Below, piece by piece: positions 1 to 8,617 of a stretch of 64,000 bases of DNA (the stretch's first letter is position 1; the number at the start of each line of letters is the position of its first letter). Made by a program: the position numbers and the translations under genes. Source of the DNA: JABWCQ01 sp964587105 (GTDB lineage Bacteria > Electryoneota > RPQS01); assembly GCA_964587105.1 (NCBI GenBank), contig CAZPKG010000009.1, positions 1 to 64,000 of the forward strand, given 5' to 3'. A model generated the notes under the pieces. That model saw nothing but the letters and a program-made list of their open reading frames with translations. It had not been told where the DNA came from and did no database searches.

Positions 1-490
1 CGATGGACTCATGCTGCACAGCAAGCGGCACAAGACTGCCGAAGAACAGCGCCGCCGACACAGGACAAAAAGAGATCGCAAAAATAGCCCCCAACAAAAG
101 CGCGCCTAATGCTCCCCAAGCCTCGGCGCGCTTTGCTAACTTTTCTATCCAGCCGCTGCCGTTCGTTATCGGTAATTTGATCCATCCTGCGAGAATAACA
201 CCAATCACAATCAGAAACGGCCCAAGCCATTGGTGCATGTAGCGCTGTAAACCGAAGGAGAGCTTGGAGAGCGATAACACGCTCCACACGACCAACGCTC
301 CGACGACAACATACGCCAGCATTCTACCAATTGTATAGAGCACACCCACCCACATGGCCTGTTTCGGAGCATCTGCTTTGCGCGCAACGAATGAGACAGC
401 GGCAATGTTGGTCGCTAACGGACAAGGGCTGATAGAAGTCAATACTCCCAGCCACAACGCCGTACCCAATCCAAGAATGTACTCGTTCAT
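1..490 (-). CDS. arsG: ArsG-family (CcdA/DsbD-like) efflux permease, C-terminus cut by window edge
   Basis: The reverse strand reads MNEYILGLGTALWLGV and stays open for 163 codons to the window edge. It is a polytopic membrane protein with two paired-cysteine motifs in membrane segments, SPCPLATN near residue 21 and SFCPVSAALFFG near residue 140. These are the signature of the CcdA/DsbD-like fold used by the ArsG group named for aromatic arsenical efflux. Its ATG follows the ArsF stop codon directly (TAA then ATG), so the two are translationally coupled. The family name comes from the ArsEFG organoarsenical system; a general thiol-redox role is equally possible. The C-terminus is not visible. 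Confidence 0.75.
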   Translation of the reverse strand, partial: MNEYILGLGTALWLGVLTSISPCPLATNIAAVSFVARKADAPKQAMWVGVLYTIGRMLAYVVVGALVVWSVLSLSKLSFGLQRYMHQWLGPFLIVIGVILAGWIKLPITNGSGWIEKLAKRAEAWGALGALLLGAIFAISFCPVSAALFFGSLVPLAVQHESI

Positions 491-922
491 TTAGCTGCCG
501 AGAAAACTGGCGACTTCAGTCTGAACATATTTCTTGAACGCGGTCTCGTCATGCAGCAATTCCCAGACTTTGTCGCAATTCTTCCACTTCGTCTGTTGGC
601 CGTTCTCGTATCGAACCAAGACTAATGACTTTGTAAACAGCTTATAATCGTCAATGAAGTGCAAGTTGGCGTCCTCATCGAGGTTCTTCATCTTCCAACT
701 CAACTCGCCCGACACAATTTTGTCGGCAAAACCAGCTTCAATCGCTTCGTGAGAATATTTCTCAATCTTTAGGCAGCTTGGGCAGCGTACCGTATTGAAG
801 AAGTAGTAGGCCACATTGGTGACTTGCGGTGAGGTGGAATCTGCCACCGCACCTGATTCTTCAGCAAATGTTGTGGACGCAAAGACTGAAAGCAACAAGG
901 CCAGCATAAATACACGTATCAT
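491..922 (-). CDS. arsF: ArsF-family exported thiol protein
   Basis: A 143-residue protein with a signal peptide (MIRVFMLALLLSVFASTTFA) and one thioredoxin-like RCPSC motif near residue 49, in the context YYFFNTVRCPSC. This matches the family annotated as nitrophenyl compound nitroreductase subunit ArsF. The fold is probably a periplasmic thioredoxin that exchanges electrons with the membrane partner ArsG encoded directly downstream. Start and stop overlap the neighbours: ATG overlaps the upstream TAA (TAATG). The family assignment rests on length, the CPSC motif and the four-gene context. The true substrate (nitroaromatic arsenical, metal or other thiol target) cannot be read from sequence. 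Confidence 0.75.
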   Translation of the reverse strand: MIRVFMLALLLSVFASTTFAEESGAVADSTSPQVTNVAYYFFNTVRCPSCLKIEKYSHEAIEAGFADKIVSGELSWKMKNLDEDANLHFIDDYKLFTKSLVLVRYENGQQTKWKNCDKVWELLHDETAFKKYVQTEVASFLGS

Positions 923-1170
923 TATCTTGCTCCTGCCGCTTGAGACAGCATAGTTTGTAGTTCAGGAACAGTCGGTACACGGCCTGAAACCTTGACTTCA
1001 CCGTTCACCATCAGGGCCGGTGTCATCATCACACCTGCCGCCATAATAGCTGTGATGTCCGTAACCTTTTCCAATGTAAAATCTAATTTTTGCTCACGTG
1101 CCACACGTTCGGCAAGCTCAGCAAGCTTATTGCACTTGGGACAGCCTGTTCCTAAGATTTGAAGTTTCAA
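922..1170 (-). CDS. Small thioredoxin-like redox protein (TM0996/thioredoxin_3 type)
   Basis: An 82-residue cytosolic protein beginning MKLQILGTGCPKCNKL. CPKC is the redox-active pair, and MMTPALMVNGEV gives the cis-proline region (TPA) and the following strand of a thioredoxin fold. I chose the TTG at 1170 because GGAGA lies 7-8 bases upstream. A longer reading from 1206 would overlap the permease and lacks a ribosome site. Small thioredoxins of this type regularly accompany DUF318-type permeases and ArsF/ArsG genes. It probably supplies electrons across the membrane through the ArsG-like protein. Confidence 0.75.
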   Translation of the reverse strand: MKLQILGTGCPKCNKLAELAERVAREQKLDFTLEKVTDITAIMAAGVMMTPALMVNGEVKVSGRVPTVPELQTMLSQAAGAR

Positions 1171-1181
1171 ATTTGATTCTC

Positions 1182-2450
1182 CTATATGATCATTCCATAG
1201 ATCCAACCCGTGAAGGTGGACATGATTACAACTAATGACACAAATACGACGGTCTTTCGCGTGCCTAACATCGTTTGAATAACCAGCATGCTCGGCAATG
1301 ACAGCGCAGGGCCCGCCAACAACAACGCTAAACCCGGCCCTTGCCCCATTCCGCTTCCGATCAATCCCTGTAGAATCGGCACCTCAGTCAGCGTGGCGAA
1401 ATACATGAAGGCACCGGCCAAAGCAGCAAAGAAATTCGCAAAGAGCGTGTTCCCACCTACAAGATTACTAATCCATGCAGAAGGGATAAGGCCTTCATGT
1501 TCGGGTCGCCCTAATAAGAGCCCTGCTAACAATATTCCCATCAACAACAACGGCATAATCTGCTTGGCAAATTCCCAAGTTGCTTCAAGCCACTCGCGGC
1601 CCGGACCCTCAGAAAATCCAATAATCAACGATAGCACGCCGATCGCCAGCAAAAATGTCGCTTGAGGATATTCCGGGAATAAAAGCGCGCTTGTTACAAC
1701 TGTTGCTGCCCCTATCAGTATTTTCCACAGCTTGACACCGAGCAAGCGCGTCATTTGCCAACCCATGAAAAGCGCAAGCCCACCCGTTATCCACCACTTC
1801 ACTTCATACAGCGAAGTGGTCTTACCCAACGTCGCCGCAATCAAAATAGCAATCAAAGTTCCAAACCACAAAACCGTTAGACCTATCGAGTGCTCAGCAT
1901 GTGAGTCTTGCGGAACGGCTTTGATACGCTCCGTTTCCTCTTCTCGGAAGAATTGCGCCATCAGTAAACCTATGATCACCGAGAACCCTGCAGCTCCGAT
2001 TGTGCGCGCAATTCCCATTTCCATGCCGAGTACGCGTGCCGTCAAGACAATCGCCAAGACATTTATCGCAGGACCGGCATATAGAAAAGCCGTCGCCGGA
2101 CCTAATCCTGCCCCCATCTTGTAGATTCCACCAAACAAAGGCAACACTGTGCACGAACAAACTGCCAGCACACTTCCTGACACCGAAGCTACTCCGTAAG
2201 CAACGACTTTTCTTGCGCCTGCGCCGAGGTGTTTCATCACCGCGCCCGAACTTACAAATGTTCCAATTGCTCCGGCGATGAAAAACGCGGGAATCAAACA
2301 CAAGATGACGTGCTCACGAGCATACCACTTGGTTAACTCAAATGCTTCTTTCACCGATCCCAACCATCGTTGGCTATCGGTTGGTAAAAAGTAGGCTCCA
2401 GCAAACAGCCCGAGGGTCCAGAATAACGGCTTAACTTCTTTCTTTAGCAT
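1182..2450 (-). CDS. Permease of the DUF318/ArsP (SO_0444) family
   Basis: A 422-residue membrane protein with about 10 hydrophobic segments in two related halves separated by a hydrophilic loop (EEETERIKAVPQDSHAEHS). The motif CSCTVLPLFGG near residue 98 supplies the cysteines and gate typical of this permease family, and the second half has the matching TLTEVPILQGL. Members export methylated or trivalent arsenicals (ArsP) or metals (SO_0444). It is the first gene of the minus-strand quartet and probably the main exporter. No strong Shine-Dalgarno precedes the ATG at 2450. Substrate is uncertain. Confidence 0.8.
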   Translation of the reverse strand: MLKKEVKPLFWTLGLFAGAYFLPTDSQRWLGSVKEAFELTKWYAREHVILCLIPAFFIAGAIGTFVSSGAVMKHLGAGARKVVAYGVASVSGSVLAVCSCTVLPLFGGIYKMGAGLGPATAFLYAGPAINVLAIVLTARVLGMEMGIARTIGAAGFSVIIGLLMAQFFREEETERIKAVPQDSHAEHSIGLTVLWFGTLIAILIAATLGKTTSLYEVKWWITGGLALFMGWQMTRLLGVKLWKILIGAATVVTSALLFPEYPQATFLLAIGVLSLIIGFSEGPGREWLEATWEFAKQIMPLLLMGILLAGLLLGRPEHEGLIPSAWISNLVGGNTLFANFFAALAGAFMYFATLTEVPILQGLIGSGMGQGPGLALLLAGPALSLPSMLVIQTMLGTRKTVVFVSLVVIMSTFTGWIYGMII

Positions 2451-2476
2451 TAGTAAAAATAGTAATATGCGAATCT

Positions 2477-2511
2477 TTCGTAAAAATACGAAATAAATAG
2501 AAGGACCGCAA
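2477..2511 (-). promoter_or_regulatory. Promoter with overlapping palindromic operator for the permease/arsF/arsG operon
   Basis: Reading the minus strand, TTGCGG (2506-2511), a 17-base spacer and TATTTT (2483-2488) form a plausible -35/-10 pair. The -10 sits inside a perfect inverted repeat, TTCGTA-AAAA-TACGAA (2477-2492), and a further CGAA half-site (2470-2473) pairs with the same TTCG (CGAA-TCT-TTCG). Three spaced CGAA/TTCG half-sites across a -10 suggest a repressor operator of ArsR/SmtB type. No regulator gene is in the window. The rest of 2451-2724 holds no gene that I can support. Confidence 0.5.
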
Positions 2512-2724
2512 CAAATTTGCTTTCAAATCCATCATTCCGTAAGCTTGTCACACAAGGTAATTTTTCTGCTCAATGGCCTACGATTCTGCACAATGCTTCA
2601 TTCTGTCTCATTGCCTCTCAGACTGGATTTCATTACATTTTCTGTGTTGTGGTGAGAAAGAACCGTTCTCCACTAATATTAGAAATTTCAATAGGCTACG
2701 TTTATTTATTCGGAGATTACCCCC

Positions 2725-3813
2725 ATGCATGATCGCCTCTTTATTCCGGGTCCCGTTGAAGTCCGTCCCGAATTGCTCCAAGCCATCGCTCAGCCACAGG
2801 TCGGCCACCGTACCCAGGCCTATATGGATGTGCATCAGGCTACGATTCCACTGCTTAAGAAAATCCTCTATACAGAACAAGATGTGATCCTGTTCACCTG
2901 CTCGGCGACAGGCGTCATGGAAGGTTCGCTGCGCAACCTGACTCAGAAAAAAGCGCTTCTTACTGTGAACGGCGCGTTTTCCAAGCGCTGGTATCAGATT
3001 GCCGGATTCAACGGCATACCGGCCGACAAGTTAGAAGTCCCGATGGGAAAGGCTGTGATGCCTGAAGATCTGGACAAGGCTCTTGCCACCGGACAGTACG
3101 ACGTGTTCTGTGCCGTGTTCAATGAAACTTCGACGGGCGTGCGCGCGCCGCTGGAGAAATATTCTGAAGTTTTGAAGAAGTATCCCGACGTGATGTTCTG
3201 CGTGGACGCCGTGTCCGCGATGGCCGGTGACAAGATTGAAACCGACAAGCTTGGTCTTGATGTCTGTTTGGCCGGAACCCAAAAGTGCTGGGGGCTCCCC
3301 ACCGGTATGTGTGTGACCATGATCTCGAATAAGGCAATGGCTAAAGCCGCGACTGCGAAGGCACCGGGTTACTATGTCAACTTCGTGGATGCGAAAAAAT
3401 ACAACGACAAGCATCAGACCCCGCATACGCCTGCGATTCCAATTCTTTTTGGCCTGCACGCGCAATGCAATCATATCGTCAATGAAGAAGGGCTCGATAA
3501 TCGCTGGAAACGTCATCTCGACATGCAGAAGCTCACGCATCAGTGGGTGAAGGATGCGGGCTTTGAACTCTTTCCGGAAAAGGGTTATGAGTCGGTGACG
3601 CTTTCTTGCATCAAGAAACCTGAAGGATTTGATTTCAAAAACCTGAACGGCCAGCTTTCGAAGCGCCATCACTGCGTGATCTCGAATGGCTATGGCGACA
3701 TCAAGGAACAAACCTTCCGTATCGCCCATATGGCAGACACCAAGGTTGAGGAGATGAAGCAGCTCTTCAAGTGGATAGACGCCATACTCGCCGAAGCAAA
3801 CGTAACGGCGTAA
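2725..3813 (+). CDS. Class V aminotransferase (alanine-glyoxylate / phosphoserine aminotransferase-like)
   Basis: A 362-residue PLP enzyme. LFIPGPVEVRPELL near the N-terminus is the typical opening of the alanine-glyoxylate/serine-pyruvate aminotransferase group. SATGVMEGSLRNL binds the cofactor phosphate, FCVDAVSAMAG holds the PLP-nitrogen aspartate, and AGTQKCWGLPTG holds the Schiff-base lysine. ATG at 2725 follows a GGAG. The presence of a phosphoglycerate dehydrogenase at 10132 suggests it may act as the phosphoserine or serine-pyruvate transaminase in serine metabolism, but the two genes are 6 kb apart and the substrate is an inference. Confidence 0.85.
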   Translation: MHDRLFIPGPVEVRPELLQAIAQPQVGHRTQAYMDVHQATIPLLKKILYTEQDVILFTCSATGVMEGSLRNLTQKKALLTVNGAFSKRWYQIAGFNGIPADKLEVPMGKAVMPEDLDKALATGQYDVFCAVFNETSTGVRAPLEKYSEVLKKYPDVMFCVDAVSAMAGDKIETDKLGLDVCLAGTQKCWGLPTGMCVTMISNKAMAKAATAKAPGYYVNFVDAKKYNDKHQTPHTPAIPILFGLHAQCNHIVNEEGLDNRWKRHLDMQKLTHQWVKDAGFELFPEKGYESVTLSCIKKPEGFDFKNLNGQLSKRHHCVISNGYGDIKEQTFRIAHMADTKVEEMKQLFKWIDAILAEANVTA

Positions 3814-3823
3814 GCAGAATCAT

Positions 3824-3867
3824 AAAGGCGGAAGGATGGTCATTGTCCTTCCGCCTTTTCTTTTTTC
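3824..3867 (+). terminator. Intrinsic terminator after the aminotransferase
   Basis: AAAGGCGGAAGGA pairs perfectly with TCCTTCCGCCTTT around a 9-base loop, followed by a T-rich run. Confidence 0.9.
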
Positions 3868-3903
3868 GACATTCAATTCCTTTTCTTTCACCGGGGAGTG
3901 TGC

Positions 3904-4434
3904 ATGAAGGGTTCGACGTTTATCATTATTTGCATAGTACTCGCTGTCATCGGCTACTTTGTCTATGGCTTAATGTGGCAGGTCGCGCCGCCGGAAGTCT
4001 TCAAACGCGACGGAAACGGGCTCTTTCCCGGTGAAATCAACGATCCTCACTGGCCTGTACCGATTATTGCATGGGCCAGAGACAGCACCTGCTCGGATTC
4101 CACCAAATGCCCGCCGACGGGTGAGGGTTGCGCGTTCAAGAATTTCACGGTCAAGAAGGACACGACTTACTATCTGACCGTGATGTTTTTCAACGGCGAC
4201 TCCACGATGCCAAGTTGCCGAACCTGCGGAACGGTTTACGGCGATCGCAACGTCGTTGCCAATCTGGTGACGGCCTGCCCAACCGGGGGCCAGTGGGTAA
4301 CCACGATGAACCTCAAGCCGGGAATCACCTACACTGTCGAAGCCTGTTTGCAGACTTGCCCCGATGTGAAGGGCTGCAAGTGCGGTGAAAATGTAAGCTC
4401 CGACGCCATCGTTTCCATGCGGCGGTTGTTCTGA
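3904..4434 (+). CDS. Membrane-anchored cysteine-rich protein of unknown function
   Basis: A 176-residue protein with an N-terminal membrane anchor or signal (TFIIICIVLAVIGYFVYGL) and an external part holding about 12 cysteines, many in C-x2-C and C-x3-C spacing (SCRTCG, CLQTCPDVKGCKC). I do not recognise a family. The layout CP..F.V......PSCRTCG..V.....ACLQTCPD..GCKC resembles the secreted protein at 58283, which ends similarly (HVCLVPCNDIDGETC), so the two are probably distant paralogues. ATG at 3904 is preferred over GTG at 3898, because GGGGAG ends 6 bases before it. Confidence 0.7.
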   Translation: MKGSTFIIICIVLAVIGYFVYGLMWQVAPPEVFKRDGNGLFPGEINDPHWPVPIIAWARDSTCSDSTKCPPTGEGCAFKNFTVKKDTTYYLTVMFFNGDSTMPSCRTCGTVYGDRNVVANLVTACPTGGQWVTTMNLKPGITYTVEACLQTCPDVKGCKCGENVSSDAIVSMRRLF

Positions 4435-4442
4435 TTTTGCCT

Positions 4443-4584
4443 CGCCGAGCGGCGGTAGTTCTAATGTCTTTCGCCGAGCGCGGGCGTCCCCGCCCCGCCG
4501 GGAATCTATTTTCGTTTTCTCCTGCGGTGGGTCCCGCAAATCAATCTGCGCCGAGCGGTGGCATTCTTGCCCCGCCGGAATCAG
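4443..4584 (+). repeat. Three copies of the GC-rich CGCCGAGCGG dispersed element
   Basis: Copies begin at 4443 (short), 4472 and 4549. The pattern is CGCCGAGCGGTGGCG, a short variable part, CCCCGCCGG, then AATC. Other copies lie at 17561 (reverse), 44510, 46105 and 48602 (reverse). All are just downstream of stop codons or between closely spaced genes. The third copy here runs into the ribosome site of the gene at 4600. Confidence 0.75.
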
Positions 4585-4599
4585 AAAAAGGAGAGTCTT

Positions 4600-6111
4600 A
4601 TGCGGTGTCTTATTCTGCTTTTATTGGTTGGAAGCGCGTTTGCGCAGCCCGTTATCGGACCGTTTGACATATGGGAAGAAGATTCTGGATTCGTTATTAA
4701 CTCGCTTTCAACACTTGAGCACAGTGACACTCTGGAATTATTGTGGAGCGCTTTCGATTTTGCACAAGAGCGTTCCATCGTGCACAGAGCTGCATTTAGC
4801 ATGAGTGATCAAGAAATAGCGATACCGTGCACGACGTTAGGCTTGCGTGATGATTGGTATTGGAACGTGCATCGACCACGCGTAACAGGCGAGGTAGTAT
4901 GGCGTGCAGGTATTTCGGGCGGTGATATTCAATACTATGCAAATCACCATTGGTCAAGCGACTATCATTTCTTCCTTGGCGATGTCGGATCAGAATTGTT
5001 AACGGTGCGTGGTTCTCATTTAAGATTACAACGATTCCACAATAGTAACTGGCCATACATCGGCTGTTATGGACAAGAGTTTCTATCTGACATTTGTGTT
5101 CTAACCACTCTAAGTGGGCGTGTTCTTCTCGCAAGCACGGTCAATACTTGTTACATTATCTTTGAGCACGCCTCAGAGCCTCAGTTTTGGACGCGGGTTT
5201 ATGAGTTCGACCCTGACCTTGACACATTGTCCGGCCAAACGACCTTATATGAATCTCCTGCCCCTTTGTACGGACCAACTAATTCGTCTGCAACGAGCTA
5301 CTCTGATAATGCCATAGCTGTGTTATCCGGAGGCGAAACTGGCGGGCAAGCTTTTGGCCTTAGCGTGTTTGTCAGTGACTCAGAGATTGCTTCGTCACGA
5401 CTGGTTTGTGAGTTATCGGATTTTGAGCACTATGAAATCGGGCAAACAGCCGGCGGCCAACTTCTTGTTCTAAGTGACTGGATACTTTTTGCGGCTGATA
5501 CCACCGGTGATTGCCGGATATTGGGAACTCTTCCTGAATGGGATGCAAACCGTGATCCGTTCTTTCACCCTAATTATGGCTTCGCCGCAATACAAGCTCT
5601 CCCCGGCTACTTGCTCCTTGCGCGCATTGACACGAGCGGAAATGAAGTCCAACCCGTTGGCGTGCTCTACGAAACCGACGGCACAAGCTTTATTGTCGAT
5701 GCGGACGTCACCATTTCCGACAGTGGGAAAGTCATCGCGGTCTGGAGTGAATACTCCGATTGGAATGAAGGCCCGCACGTGCTCAAGATTGCGTGGACGG
5801 ATTGGACAACTTTTCTCGACACTCCCGAGCAGCAAGCTCTCGCAATCCCAAACGAGCTTTCTCTCTCAACTTACCCCAATCCGTTCAACAGCACCGTCAC
5901 CATCAAATACGATCTGCCGCAAGCGGGGCATGCCAAGCTGACGGCATATGACTTGCAAGGCCGTACTGTTGCCACACTCTTTGACGACTTCGCTCCCGCA
6001 GGAAGCGCCGAACTTCACTGGTCGCCGGAAAACCTGGCCAGCGGAGTTTACTTCCTTAACCTCGAAGCACCTTTGGCTAACACCACACACAAAATTCTCT
6101 ATCTCAAGTGA
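4600..6111 (+). CDS. Secreted protein with T9SS C-terminal sorting domain
   Basis: A 503-residue protein. A signal peptide (MRCLILLLLVGSAFAQ) is followed by about 400 residues without a recognised domain, rich in beta-strand, aromatic and acidic residues. The last 80 residues (from LSLSTYPNPFNSTV) form a type IX sorting domain with a GRTVATLFD turn and the ending HKILYLK. ATG at 4600 follows AAAAAGGAGAG. It resembles the protein at 8618: both open with QP..GPF.I and have D-x-G-x-I-A-x-V-Y/W-S-like repeats before the sorting domain. Expected location is the cell surface or outside the cell. Confidence 0.85.
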   Translation: MRCLILLLLVGSAFAQPVIGPFDIWEEDSGFVINSLSTLEHSDTLELLWSAFDFAQERSIVHRAAFSMSDQEIAIPCTTLGLRDDWYWNVHRPRVTGEVVWRAGISGGDIQYYANHHWSSDYHFFLGDVGSELLTVRGSHLRLQRFHNSNWPYIGCYGQEFLSDICVLTTLSGRVLLASTVNTCYIIFEHASEPQFWTRVYEFDPDLDTLSGQTTLYESPAPLYGPTNSSATSYSDNAIAVLSGGETGGQAFGLSVFVSDSEIASSRLVCELSDFEHYEIGQTAGGQLLVLSDWILFAADTTGDCRILGTLPEWDANRDPFFHPNYGFAAIQALPGYLLLARIDTSGNEVQPVGVLYETDGTSFIVDADVTISDSGKVIAVWSEYSDWNEGPHVLKIAWTDWTTFLDTPEQQALAIPNELSLSTYPNPFNSTVTIKYDLPQAGHAKLTAYDLQGRTVATLFDDFAPAGSAELHWSPENLASGVYFLNLEAPLANTTHKILYLK

Positions 6112-6128
6112 ACTGGGGAGTTCAGATA

Positions 6129-8519
6129 ATGCACCGACTGCTCGCGCTCGTTTGCCTTATTCTTTCAGTTAACGTATTCGCCCAAACCAAACCCGTAACC
6201 GTGGTTCGCGCCGACAACAACGAACCACTCTCAGGAATTTGGATCTACGATGAAGCCCAACTAATCGTCGAACAAACCGATGAATCCGGCGCGTTCGACA
6301 TCGGACGCTTCATCGACAAACAGCAAATGATTTTCTTCCACCCCGATTATGTGCGCCGCGTCTTAACCAAAGCGCAAATCGAGCAGGAGAATTTTACCAT
6401 AGCTCTTGAGCGCGTCAGCTACACCTCCGATGAAGTCCTCGTAAACGGCTATCGCTTCGGCAACGACCGCGCGCAAATCGCCCAAGCAACTTCCGAAGTC
6501 ACCGCCAAGCAAATCGAATTTCAACAGCCGCGCACGGCGGGCGAGATGCTCGAAAGCGGCGGCGTGTTCGTCCAGCGCAGCCAATACGGCGGCGGCTCGC
6601 CAATGATTCGCGGTTTCACGGCCAACCAAGTCTTGCTCGTCCTCGACGGTGTGCGCATGAATAACGCGATCTATCGTGCAGGCAATCTGCAAAACTCCAT
6701 TCAAGTTGACGCCAACGCGCTCGGCTCGGCGGACGTTTTGTTCGGCCCCGGCTCCGTGCAATACGGCAGCGACGCGATGGGCGGCGTGATGGTGTTCAAC
6801 ACGTTTGAACCATTGCCCTCATTGATGAAGAGCGCGAAAGTCAACGCCAAAGCCTTCACCCGCTACGCCACCGCCAATGAAGAGCAAACCGTAGGCGGCA
6901 CGATAGAATATGGCTTGCAGAAGTGGGCCTTCCTCGGCAATTTCACCTACAGCGATTTCGACGATTTGCGCAGCGGTCGCGTACTGAGTGACGCCTATCC
7001 CGAGTACGGCCGCCGCCGCGAATACGTCGAGCGTCAAAACGGCGAAGACATTATCGTGCATAACGACAACACGAGTATTCAGCGTTTCACAGGCTATACT
7101 CAATCCAACATTCTCGGCAAAGTGCGCTATTGGCACAACTCGCATTTGAACGCCACCTACGCCTTGATTTATACCACGAGTTCAAACATTCCACGCTACG
7201 ACCGTCTCGAACAATACCGCAACGGCGCACTGCGTTTTGCCGAGTGGTATTACGGCCCGCAGGAACTCTTGATGAATCGTATCACGGTTAATTCGTCGGC
7301 GGGCGGCGGCGTGTATGACGACGCCGAGTTTACCGTCGCGCATCAGGACTATCAAGAGAGCCGTCACGACCGCTCGCGCGGAAACGACAACCGCAACGAC
7401 CGCACGGAAGACGTCAGCGTCGTTTCTTTCAATGCCGACATGAACCGCGAATTGGGTTCGGGCAAATTGTTCTACGGCGCCGAAGCTGTGTTCAACGACG
7501 TTAAGTCCAGCGCAGAAACCTACAACATCGTCACAGGTGAAGTCGGTCCGCAATCCACGCGCTATCCCGACGGCGGGAGCAAAACCACGACGCTCGCGGC
7601 CTACGGCGGTTGGCGCGCGCCCGTCTCCTCAAACATCGTGATGACTGCCGGGTTGCGTTACACGCAGAACATGTTGAAATCCAAGTTCGACGACAAAACG
7701 TTTTACAATTTTCCGTTCTACGAAATCAAATACAACAGCGGCGTGCCGACAGCGAGTCTCGGAGCCGTCTGCTCTGTTTCTTCGTGGCAAGTGCGCGGCG
7801 TGTTGTCGAGTGGATTCCGCGCGCCGAATGTTGATGACGTCGGCAAAATCTTCGAATCCGGTGACGGCGTCGTCATTTTCCCGAACGCTGATTTGAAATC
7901 CGAGTACTCCTATAACGGCGAGCTTGGTGTGGACCGTGAGTTCGGCAGCCTGAGCTTCGGCGCAACGGGTTACTATTCTCTGTTGCGCGATGCCGTGCTT
8001 GCGCGCGATTCACAGTTCAACGGTCAGGACTCCATTGAGTATGACGGCGCGATGGCCAAAGTGAAATCTTTGCAGAACGTCGGTGAAGCGTTTGTCGCGG
8101 GAATTGAAGTGCGTGCAAAAGCTCATCTCACTTCGCGCATGACCGCATCCACGCAGTTTGCTACGGGTCAGGGCCGCGACACTGAAGCAGATTTACCGTT
8201 GCGACCCGTGCCGCCGCTCTATGGTCAAACGAGCTTTATCTACGAGGCCAAGCAATGGGCCGGTGAATTGTTCGCGCGATATAATGCGTGGAAACAGCTC
8301 GATGACATGCCGATTTCCGGCGGCGAAGTGACAGCTTACACGGATGACGGTGTACCGTCGTGGTGGACGCTCAATCTGCGCGGCAGCGTGCGCCCTGTCA
8401 ATCATCTTGAGTTGGTCGCGTCGCTCGAAAACATTCTCGACTTGCATTATCGTCCCTACGGCTCAGGCGTCAGCGCCCCGGGAAGGAATTTGATTCTAAG
8501 TCTAAGAGCAGCCCTGTAG
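6129..8519 (+). CDS. TonB-dependent outer-membrane receptor
   Basis: A 796-residue protein with signal peptide (MHRLLALVCLILSVNVFAQ). A short carboxypeptidase-regulatory-like domain follows (VVRADNNEPLSGIWIYDE). The plug domain (about residues 110-220) has the typical MIRGFTANQVLLVLDGVR and GPGSVQYGSDAMGGV motifs, and the rest is a 22-strand-type barrel ending ILSLRAAL. The barrel part resembles haem/haemoglobin or siderophore receptors in length, but no ligand-specific motif is clear. The ATG at 6129 has GGGGAG 9 bases upstream and lies 17 bases after the T9SS gene at 4600, so the two may be co-transcribed. Confidence 0.9.
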   Translation: MHRLLALVCLILSVNVFAQTKPVTVVRADNNEPLSGIWIYDEAQLIVEQTDESGAFDIGRFIDKQQMIFFHPDYVRRVLTKAQIEQENFTIALERVSYTSDEVLVNGYRFGNDRAQIAQATSEVTAKQIEFQQPRTAGEMLESGGVFVQRSQYGGGSPMIRGFTANQVLLVLDGVRMNNAIYRAGNLQNSIQVDANALGSADVLFGPGSVQYGSDAMGGVMVFNTFEPLPSLMKSAKVNAKAFTRYATANEEQTVGGTIEYGLQKWAFLGNFTYSDFDDLRSGRVLSDAYPEYGRRREYVERQNGEDIIVHNDNTSIQRFTGYTQSNILGKVRYWHNSHLNATYALIYTTSSNIPRYDRLEQYRNGALRFAEWYYGPQELLMNRITVNSSAGGGVYDDAEFTVAHQDYQESRHDRSRGNDNRNDRTEDVSVVSFNADMNRELGSGKLFYGAEAVFNDVKSSAETYNIVTGEVGPQSTRYPDGGSKTTTLAAYGGWRAPVSSNIVMTAGLRYTQNMLKSKFDDKTFYNFPFYEIKYNSGVPTASLGAVCSVSSWQVRGVLSSGFRAPNVDDVGKIFESGDGVVIFPNADLKSEYSYNGELGVDREFGSLSFGATGYYSLLRDAVLARDSQFNGQDSIEYDGAMAKVKSLQNVGEAFVAGIEVRAKAHLTSRMTASTQFATGQGRDTEADLPLRPVPPLYGQTSFIYEAKQWAGELFARYNAWKQLDDMPISGGEVTAYTDDGVPSWWTLNLRGSVRPVNHLELVASLENILDLHYRPYGSGVSAPGRNLILSLRAAL

Positions 8520-8543
8520 TCAGATTGCTTTTTGATTTCTGAC

Positions 8544-8585
8544 TTCTGACTTTTCTATTTCCTATTTCCAATTTCCAATTTTCTC
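8544..8585 (+). repeat. Pyrimidine-rich TTTCCTATTTCCAATTT leader element
   Basis: A run of TTTCTATTTCC / TATTTCCAATTT units just upstream of the gene at 8618. Related tracts precede the starts of genes at 10132, 43462, 47399 (degenerate) and 49468. Confidence 0.6.
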
Positions 8586-8617
8586 CCATCGGTGGGTCCC
8601 GAAAAGGAGATGGTGTC

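Noticed and set aside
3031..3729. A 232-residue minus-strand frame
   Set aside because: Antisense to the aminotransferase, whose motifs are complete; no ribosome site or domain.
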